A DNA stretch of 30,572 bases from positions 1 through 30,572 of the forward strand of contig DIKJ01000101.1 of the NCBI GenBank assembly GCA_002424525.1, given 5' to 3'. Origin of the DNA: Bacteroidales bacterium UBA5621. Lineage in GTDB: Bacteria > Bacteroidota > Bacteroidia > Bacteroidales > VadinHA17. Shown in pieces: positions 24,727 through 30,572 of this stretch; the first letter of the stretch is position 1, and every line of letters starts with the position of its first letter. The translations under genes and the position numbers were made by a program. The notes beneath the pieces are model-generated. The model made no database searches and had not been told where the DNA came from. It worked only from the letters and a program-made list of their open reading frames with translations.

Positions 24727-27390
24727 ATGAAGTTCAGATCCCTTTTCATTTTAAAGGCAGTTATTCTTCTGCTTTCTAACGGATGTGCCGGTCCTGAAAA
24801 AGAGATAATAATCCATGACCTCAGGTGTGAAAACCTTGCCGAACCCGTCGGAATTGGGACAGATGCACCCCGGTTAAGCTGGAAAATCCGTTCTGCCGGA
24901 AACGGTACCAGGCAGACAGCATATCAACTTCTGGCTGCCAGCGATCACAGCCTTCTGAACGAAGAAAATGCCGATCTCTGGAATTCCGGGAAAGTGATTT
25001 CTTCAGAATGCGTGCTTGTTCCATACAATGGGAAGATCCTCGGTTCACGCTCCCTGGGCTACTGGAAAGTAAGGGTGTGGTATGAAAATGATATGATTTC
25101 GGAATGGAGTGATCCGGCATCCTTCAGCATAGGTCTTTTAAATGCATCTGACTGGGTTGCGGATTATATCGGATTCCCTGACAGGGAAGGCCGCTCTGTA
25201 TCCCCGCAGTTCAGAAAAACGTTCGATCTCTCCGCAAAACCGGAAAAAGTAATTCTCCATGTCAATTCCCTTGGTTATCATGAGGTTTATCTGAACGGAG
25301 AAAAAGTAACTGATTATGTACTCAGCCCCGCTGTATCCCAGTTCAACAAAAGATCAATGGCCATCACATACGACATTACCTCATCACTCAGGACCGGGAA
25401 AAATGACATTCTCCTGTGGCTCGGCCAGGGCTGGTACAGCAAAGGGTTGCCGGGCGTCGTTGATGAAGGCCCTCTTGTCAGGGCACAAATGGAACAATTT
25501 AATAACGGATTATGGAGCACTTTCCTTTTCACCGACGCAGCCTGGACTGCAAGGAACAGCGGGTATTACAACACCGGCACCTGGAGGCCCGGCAGATTCG
25601 GGGGAGAACTGGTCGACGGAGCAATCGTTCTGCCGGATTTGTCAGGCGAAACACTGGATGAAGCAGTATGGGAACCTGTGATTATAGCAAGACCGCCGGA
25701 TCATGAGGTGTCTCCTCAAATGACTGAAAAGAACAGGATTGTATTGGAAATTAAGCCGGTAAGTATTCAGCCGGCCGGCGACAACAGCTGGCTGATTGAT
25801 ATGGGGACATCCCTTACCGGGTGGGTCGATATCAGGTTTCCTCAACTGCAGACAGGACAGGAAATAATTATTGATTACAGCGATCGCCTCGACAAATCCG
25901 GAAAATTTACCAGTCAGAACCAGCAGGACCGCTATATAGCGTCAGGCAAAAACAAGGAATCATTCCGCAATAAGTTCAATTATCACTCTTTCAGGTATCT
26001 GAAGATATCCAATCTCATGCAGGAGCCTGCAGCTGAGGAAATCACTGCCTTACTGATCCATACCGATTACAGGATGGCATCATCATTCGAATGTTCCGAT
26101 CCGGATCTTAACATGATCCACGACTTGGTGCTTCACACCCTCAGGTGCCTGAGCCTCGGAGGTTATCTTGTCGACTGCTCCCATATTGAGCGTCTGGGAT
26201 ACGGAGGCGATGGTAATGCTTCCACTCATACGGCCCAGATAATGTTTGATCTGGCGCCTCTTTACAATAACTGGCTGCAGGCATGGGTCGACTGTATCCG
26301 CGAAGACGGCGGGATGCCTCACACAGCGCCCAATCCATATCGTGCCGGCGGAGGACCCTACTGGTGCGGTTTCATAATCACCGCTTCATGGAAAACATAC
26401 CTTAATTTTGGCGACACCCGCCTGCTTGAAAAATATTATCCTGTAATGCAAAAATGGCTGGGATATGTTGAGAAACATTCCCCTGACGGATTACTGGAGC
26501 CCTGGCCCGAGACAGATTACAGATCGTGGTACCTGGGCGACTGGGCCACCCCTGAGGGTGTGGATCAGACCAACCCGGCTTCTGTCAGTCTTGTAAACAA
26601 CTGTTTTATTGCAGTCTGTTACGAGACTATGGAAAAGATAGCAGGTGTTATCGGGAAACATGATGATATACAGGTATATACCACTAAAAAAGAACAGCTC
26701 AGGAAGATCGTTCATAATGAATTGTTTGATTCAACCAGCAATAAATATGGAAGCGGTTCACAGATCGATCTCACCTATCCCCTTCTGGCCGGGATTGTTC
26801 CTGACTCGCTCAGAGAGGCTGTAAAGCAGAACCTGGTTGATGAGATCACAATAAAACACAATGGTCATTTTGCATGCGGACTTGTAGGGATACCGGTCTT
26901 CACAGAATGGGCTGTAAAAGAACATGAAACGGATCTGATGTATTCGATGCTCAAGAAAAGAGGTTACCCGGGATATCTTTATATGACCGATAACGGAGCA
27001 ACTGCAACATGGGAGCACTGGGACGGAAGCAGAAGCCGGATACACAACTGCTATAACGGGATAGGCTCGTGGTTTTACGAGGCTCCCGGAGGCATACGCA
27101 CCGATGAGAATTACCCGGCCTGGCGGCGTCTGTTGATAGATCCCCGGATCCCGGCCGGCATAACATGGGCAAACACAACAAAAGAGACTCCTTATGGAAC
27201 AGTCACGGTTAACTGGAACCTGGAAAAAGATATTCTTGAAATTTCAGTAAAAATACCGGTCGGATGCACTGCTGCTGTGGCAATACCGGAAAATACAAAG
27301 AGCTTCAAACTGAACGGCCGAAACTTAAAGACCGGAGAGCCCTTTATTGAATTGGAAAGCGGAGAATATAATTTACGGTTCAGACTATAA
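24727..27390 (+). CDS. GH78 alpha-L-rhamnosidase lipoprotein
   Basis: This is an inverting exo-alpha-L-rhamnosidase acting on pectin (rhamnogalacturonan), glycans or plant glycosides. The 887-aa protein has a lipoprotein signal ending LSNGC (Cys about 20). Domains in order are: an N-terminal Ig-like domain (~30-140, LRCENLAEPVGIGTDAPRLSW); the Bac_rhamnosid_N beta-sandwich (~160-330, NSLGYHEVYLNGEKV, WLGQGWY); an internal CBM67-like domain (~340-450); the (alpha/alpha)6 catalytic domain (~455-800); and a C-terminal beta domain. The catalytic acidic residues keep the spacing of Bacillus RhaB (Asp567, Glu572, Asp579, Glu841): Asp483, Glu488 and Asp495 in VDCSHIERLGYGGD, and Glu763 in TATWEHWDG. 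It starts 26 bp after the aminotransferase-like gene but is functionally unrelated to it. Confidence 0.93.
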   Translation: MKFRSLFILKAVILLLSNGCAGPEKEIIIHDLRCENLAEPVGIGTDAPRLSWKIRSAGNGTRQTAYQLLAASDHSLLNEENADLWNSGKVISSECVLVPYNGKILGSRSLGYWKVRVWYENDMISEWSDPASFSIGLLNASDWVADYIGFPDREGRSVSPQFRKTFDLSAKPEKVILHVNSLGYHEVYLNGEKVTDYVLSPAVSQFNKRSMAITYDITSSLRTGKNDILLWLGQGWYSKGLPGVVDEGPLVRAQMEQFNNGLWSTFLFTDAAWTARNSGYYNTGTWRPGRFGGELVDGAIVLPDLSGETLDEAVWEPVIIARPPDHEVSPQMTEKNRIVLEIKPVSIQPAGDNSWLIDMGTSLTGWVDIRFPQLQTGQEIIIDYSDRLDKSGKFTSQNQQDRYIASGKNKESFRNKFNYHSFRYLKISNLMQEPAAEEITALLIHTDYRMASSFECSDPDLNMIHDLVLHTLRCLSLGGYLVDCSHIERLGYGGDGNASTHTAQIMFDLAPLYNNWLQAWVDCIREDGGMPHTAPNPYRAGGGPYWCGFIITASWKTYLNFGDTRLLEKYYPVMQKWLGYVEKHSPDGLLEPWPETDYRSWYLGDWATPEGVDQTNPASVSLVNNCFIAVCYETMEKIAGVIGKHDDIQVYTTKKEQLRKIVHNELFDSTSNKYGSGSQIDLTYPLLAGIVPDSLREAVKQNLVDEITIKHNGHFACGLVGIPVFTEWAVKEHETDLMYSMLKKRGYPGYLYMTDNGATATWEHWDGSRSRIHNCYNGIGSWFYEAPGGIRTDENYPAWRRLLIDPRIPAGITWANTTKETPYGTVTVNWNLEKDILEISVKIPVGCTAAVAIPENTKSFKLNGRNLKTGEPFIELESGEYNLRFRL

Positions 27391-27673
27391 TCAGTCTTCG
27401 TTATTTTGCGCTTGCACCTACGCTACCTCCTTCGCTGAAGCTTCGGAGGTCAAAGAAAGCTTCGGCGCACGAAGTCGCGCGTCATTCGGCCTGCGGCCGT
27501 CATTTGCCCTGCGGGCGTCATTCATTGTTAACTACCGAATGACAACCGAATGACTATTAAACCTAACTTAACGTTTCCAGATTCAGCTAAAATATTCTTG
27601 ACTGATATACATCTGTTTGCTACCTTTATCATGAAACGAAAAAAGGATAATCCATTCCATAACAAATCCTTTT
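27391..27673. repeat. Gene-free gap with hairpin and 18-bp repeats
   Basis: The gap after the rhamnosidase holds a hairpin, ACCTCC/GGAGGT (27425-27450), containing the word GAAGCTTCGG. It also holds two imperfect 18-bp tandem units starting GTCATT and rich in CTGCGG (27481-27498, 27499-27516), with a third partial unit from 27517. The final 110 bases are AT-rich. TACCTTTA (27621-27628), seven of eight bases of TAnnTTTG, with TTG about 20 bases upstream, is a weak promoter candidate for the TIR gene. Confidence 0.55.
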
Positions 27674-29680
27674 ATGCCCCACGACGTTTTTATTAGTTAC
27701 TCGAGCGTCGATAAGAACGCTGCTGACACTGTTTGTTCGATCCTTGAACAAAACGGCATCCAATGCTGGATGGCACCACGAAATATCACCCCGGGAGTCG
27801 ATTTCGCAGAGGCCATCATCGATGGGATCAGATCATCAAAAGTGTTTGTCCTGGTATATTCATCAAAATCGAACAACTCCAAACAGGTCATCAGGGAAGT
27901 GGACCGGGCAGTAGATACGGGACTACCCGTTATTAACCTCAGGCTTGAAGATGTGCCATTGTCAAAACAACTGGAATACTATTTAAGCAGCGTCCACTGG
28001 CTCGACGCCATGACCCCTCCGCTGGAAAAGCACGTTAATAAATTATCCGGAGTGGTTAAAATTTTTCTTGAAAGTGATGAAGTCAAAGAAGATGATCTTG
28101 AAAAAGCCATCCGGGATGGAACACTTAAGGTGGGGCATGGTAAAAGATCCATGGCTGAAGCCGGAAAACCATGGAAGAAGGCAGCAATAACTATGGCAGT
28201 TTTGGGAGTGATATTGGTTGCCGCACTGCTGATTGGTTTGCCCCATTGGAAACAGAAAATATCCCTTGAAACCACAGCAATGGGTAAATCAATTGCCGTA
28301 TTGCCCTTCACAAACCTGAGCAACGATCCTGATCAGGATTATTTCAGCGACGGGATGATGGAGGAGATCCTTGACCGGCTCTTCAAGATTGGCGACCTGA
28401 AGGTGATTTCGCGCACTTCCTCCATGCGTTACAGAAATACCGACAAGTCGATAAAAGAGATTGCTGGTGAACTGGGAGTTGCCAGTATACTCGAGGGCAG
28501 TGTGCGCAGAATGGGCAATAACGTGCGAATTACCGTTCAGTTGATCGATGCCCGAACCGATGCCCATTTATGGTCAGAGATTTATGACGGAGATCTGAGT
28601 GATCTGTCACGCATATTTTTTATTCAGAGTGAGGTGGCACAATCCGTGGCAAGGGAACTGAGAGCTGTCTTATCCCCGCAGGAGATAAAGCTTATTGAGA
28701 ATATACCCACAACAGATCTTGTTGCCTATGATAATTTTCTAAAGGGCAAGTTCGCTGCCCATAAATTCAACAAGGAGGACCTTTCTTTGGCAATGCAATA
28801 TTTTGAACAAGCCAAAGAAAGAGATCCTGACTTCGCACTTGCATATGCAGGTATTGCCTATGTATGGATATTCCGTCAGCAAGGTGGGATAGCAACACCT
28901 GAAGAAGCCGTCCCAAAAATGATGGAAGCCGTCGAAAAGGCCCTTGAACTGGATAACTCACTTGCTGAAGTACATTACATGAAAGCAAATTTGAATGTCC
29001 TGGGATTATGGGACTGGGAGGCAGGTGAGTCATCATACAAAAAAGCCATTGAGATCAATCCCAATCATGCCGAGGCACACGCACTATATGCACAACTGTT
29101 GTACTTATTGGGGCGGCAGGAAGAAGCCATGAAACATGCTGAACTGGGTATCAAGCTGGATCCTGGAAGCATTGTGATAAATATGTGGTATTGCGCTGTA
29201 CTGTTATTGGATGGTCAGTATGACGATTGTATAACCATGAGTCACGAAGTCTTAAAAAATAATCCCACTTACTCAGCTTTCCATGGTATTTTATTTACTT
29301 CCTTTCACATGAAAGGACAATACGATGAGGCCTTTGAGGCGATAAAATTATCGTATAGATATGACAGCCAGAATTTTGATCACATTTTTGATCAATATGA
29401 TCAATTAGGGTATGCAGGCACAATGAACCTTTTTGCTGATACCCTCTTTGCCCAATTAAAAACTGAATGGTCTAGTCCTGCCGGAATTGCAGCGGTTTAT
29501 TGTTATGCCGGAAATAAAGAAAGGGCCCTGGATTGTCTGGAGCTTGCTTACAAAATGCGTGATGTTATTGTCATTTACTCTGGATCATATCCATTTTTTG
29601 CCATAATTCATGACGAGCCACGCTATCAGGAAATCATGCGAAAACTCAACCTGCCGATCAACAGAATAAAACCAACATAG
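27674..29680 (+). CDS. TIR - transmembrane - TolB_N-like - TPR protein
   Basis: This is a 668-aa multidomain protein. Residues 1-135 are a TIR domain: box 1 HDVFISYSS, CWMAPRNITPG, and SNNSKQVIREVDRA, where Glu75 sits at the position of the TIR NADase glutamate. Residues ~169-190 are one transmembrane helix (AITMAVLGVILVAALLIGL). Residues ~204-335 match the TolB_N/FlgO-like domain usually fused to class III adenylate cyclases or TPRs (SIAVLPFTNLSNDPDQDYFSDGM, SILEGSVRR, RITVQLIDA, HLWSEIYD). Residues ~350-650 are TPR-like helices. The TIR end should be cytoplasmic with TolB_N/TPR across the membrane. NAD+ cleavage, signalling or defence are all possible; none is shown. Two more TIR-starting units follow directly downstream. 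Confidence 0.88.
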   Translation: MPHDVFISYSSVDKNAADTVCSILEQNGIQCWMAPRNITPGVDFAEAIIDGIRSSKVFVLVYSSKSNNSKQVIREVDRAVDTGLPVINLRLEDVPLSKQLEYYLSSVHWLDAMTPPLEKHVNKLSGVVKIFLESDEVKEDDLEKAIRDGTLKVGHGKRSMAEAGKPWKKAAITMAVLGVILVAALLIGLPHWKQKISLETTAMGKSIAVLPFTNLSNDPDQDYFSDGMMEEILDRLFKIGDLKVISRTSSMRYRNTDKSIKEIAGELGVASILEGSVRRMGNNVRITVQLIDARTDAHLWSEIYDGDLSDLSRIFFIQSEVAQSVARELRAVLSPQEIKLIENIPTTDLVAYDNFLKGKFAAHKFNKEDLSLAMQYFEQAKERDPDFALAYAGIAYVWIFRQQGGIATPEEAVPKMMEAVEKALELDNSLAEVHYMKANLNVLGLWDWEAGESSYKKAIEINPNHAEAHALYAQLLYLLGRQEEAMKHAELGIKLDPGSIVINMWYCAVLLLDGQYDDCITMSHEVLKNNPTYSAFHGILFTSFHMKGQYDEAFEAIKLSYRYDSQNFDHIFDQYDQLGYAGTMNLFADTLFAQLKTEWSSPAGIAAVYCYAGNKERALDCLELAYKMRDVIVIYSGSYPFFAIIHDEPRYQEIMRKLNLPINRIKPT

Positions 29681-29682
29681 CC

Positions 29683-29853
29683 ATGCCCGGCATCATCCCC
29701 GGTTACGAATACGACGTTTTCATCAGCTACCGCCAGAAGAATGAAGGGGTGAAAGGGAGAAAGGGTGAAAGGGAGATTGAGCGATGCGAAAATCCGCAGA
29801 GCAGAAAGGGGAGTAAAGAAGGATGGGTGAAAGCTGGGGCATTTTATTGGTAA
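29683..29853 (+). pseudogene. Truncated TIR gene remnant carrying repeats
   Basis: This 56-codon frame starts 2 bases after the intact TIR gene stop. It begins MPGIIPGYEYDVFISYRQKN, the start of a different TIR-protein type, then runs into low-complexity GGGTGAAA/GGGAGAAA repeats and an unrelated tail (KEGWVKAGAFYW). All of the TIR domain after the first strand is missing, so I read it as a relic of a third TIR gene eroded by deletion and repeat expansion. Confidence 0.7.
29747..29775. repeat. 8-bp repeats GGGTGAAA/GGGAGAAA
   Basis: Three full 8-bp units alternate GGGTGAAA, GGGAGAAA, GGGTGAAA, with a partial GGGAG. They sit inside the TIR remnant exactly where TIR homology ends; further GGGTGAAA and AAAGGGGAG words occur to 29832. 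Confidence 0.8.
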
Positions 29854-29872
29854 ATTTAATACTGAAGCGAAC

Positions 29873-30572
29873 ATGCCACACGACGTATTTATAAGCTACT
29901 CCAGCATTGATAAAACTGCAGCTGACACCGTTTGTTCTGTCCTTGAACAAAACGGCATCCAATGCTGGATGGCACCACGAAATATCACCCCGGGAGTCGA
30001 TTTCGCAGAGGCCATCATCGATGGTATCAGATCATCAAAAGTGTTTGTCCTGGTGTATTCATCAAACTCGAACAACTCCAAACAGGTCATCAGGGAAGTG
30101 GACCGGGCAGTAGATGCCGGATTACCAGTTATAAACCTCCGGCTTGAAGATGTGCCATTGTCAAAACAACTGGAATACTATTTAAGCAGCGTCCACTGGC
30201 TCGACGCCACGACCCCTCCGCTGGAAGAACATGTTGATAAATTATCCGGAGTGGTTAAAATTTTTCTTGAAAGTGATGAAGTCAAAGATGATGATATTGA
30301 AAAGGCCATCCGGGATGGAATACTTAAGGTGGGGATTGGCAAAAGAAACATTGTTTCAACAGAAAAACCATGGAAGAAGGCAGCAATAATAATGGCAGTT
30401 CTTGGAATAATCTTGATTGTCGCTCTTCTGATTGGTTTGCCCCATTGGAAACAGAAAATTTCCCTTGAAACGACCTCAATGGGTAAATCCATTGCCGTAT
30501 TGCCATTCACCAACCTGAGCAACGATCCTGATCAGGATTATTTCAGTGACGGGATGATGGAGGAGATCCTTG
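29873..30572 (+). CDS. Second TIR - TM - TolB_N-like gene, cut by window edge
   Basis: This frame starts at ATG 29873 and is open for 233 codons to the right edge, where it is cut within the TolB_N-like domain (FSDGMMEEIL). It is a close paralogue of the intact TIR gene 2.2 kb upstream: TIR domain with the same Glu75 context, a transmembrane helix (~169-190) and the SIAVLPFTNLSNDPDQDYF motif. Nucleotide identity is uneven. About 14 differences occur in the first 69 bases, then only about 3 in the next ~170, then higher divergence around codons 150-190. That mosaic suggests gene conversion after tandem duplication. The rest of the gene lies outside the window. Confidence 0.88.
   Translation, partial: MPHDVFISYSSIDKTAADTVCSVLEQNGIQCWMAPRNITPGVDFAEAIIDGIRSSKVFVLVYSSNSNNSKQVIREVDRAVDAGLPVINLRLEDVPLSKQLEYYLSSVHWLDATTPPLEEHVDKLSGVVKIFLESDEVKDDDIEKAIRDGILKVGIGKRNIVSTEKPWKKAAIIMAVLGIILIVALLIGLPHWKQKISLETTSMGKSIAVLPFTNLSNDPDQDYFSDGMMEEIL

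Noticed and set aside
27631..27696. 21-codon frame overlapping the start of the first TIR gene
   Set aside because: It lies in another frame, has no ribosome-binding site, sits at the likely transcript start and resembles nothing known; kept only as a weak possible upstream ORF.

Overview
This window comes from a member of the Bacteroidota, most likely a free-living, polysaccharide-degrading Bacteroidales-like organism. The evidence is: several intergenic matches to the Bacteroidota promoter (TTTG, about 20 nt, TAnnTTTG); a complete L-arabinose operon with the Bacteroides-type Nudix-family regulator; lipoprotein glycoside hydrolases; a bacterial serine palmitoyltransferase; and TIR-TolB-TPR proteins. 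No tRNA, rRNA, CRISPR array, insertion sequence or SusC/SusD pair was seen.

Region 1 (1-12413, all minus strand) is an arabinose/arabinan unit read right to left: Na+ symporter, araA, Nudix regulator, araD, araB, GH51 alpha-L-arabinofuranosidase, GH127 beta-L-arabinofuranosidase, and a right-handed beta-helix protein that runs off the left edge. Both kinds of arabinofuranoside could be cut in the envelope. Free arabinose would then be imported and converted via ribulose and ribulose 5-phosphate to xylulose 5-phosphate. Two intercistronic gaps hold perfect 7-bp tandem repeats, and the araB-GH51 gap holds four successive stem-loops.

Region 2 (12659-16132) has a PlsC-like acyltransferase (minus) divergent from an SSS transporter that is translationally coupled to a secreted Asp-box (BNR) protein of uncertain specificity.

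Region 3 (16147-18846, minus) is the most interesting part. It is a two-gene metal operon: an MgtE-type Mg2+-sensor protein without the MgtE channel, then an Nramp-family transporter that has lost the usual Met and Asn metal ligands, as expected of a Mg2+ carrier. Its leader has an almost ideal promoter and a 12-codon upstream ORF (MDDGPAGYSIRL). The ORF stop lies one base before a 10-bp stem, and the 3' strand of that stem can alternatively pair with an exceptionally strong Shine-Dalgarno sequence. The arrangement predicts translation-coupled, Mg2+-responsive control similar in logic to enterobacterial MgtL.

Region 4 (18968-24700) appears to be lipid-related: a steroid-5-alpha-reductase-family membrane enzyme and a GT4 glycosyltransferase (minus), divergent from serine palmitoyltransferase, a short-chain dehydrogenase (candidate 3-ketosphinganine reductase) and a class V aminotransferase-like enzyme. 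Region 5 is a GH78 alpha-L-rhamnosidase lipoprotein (24727-27390). Region 6 (27674 to the right edge) is a tandem array of TIR-TM-TolB_N-TPR genes: one intact, one truncated remnant, and one near-identical copy cut by the window edge.
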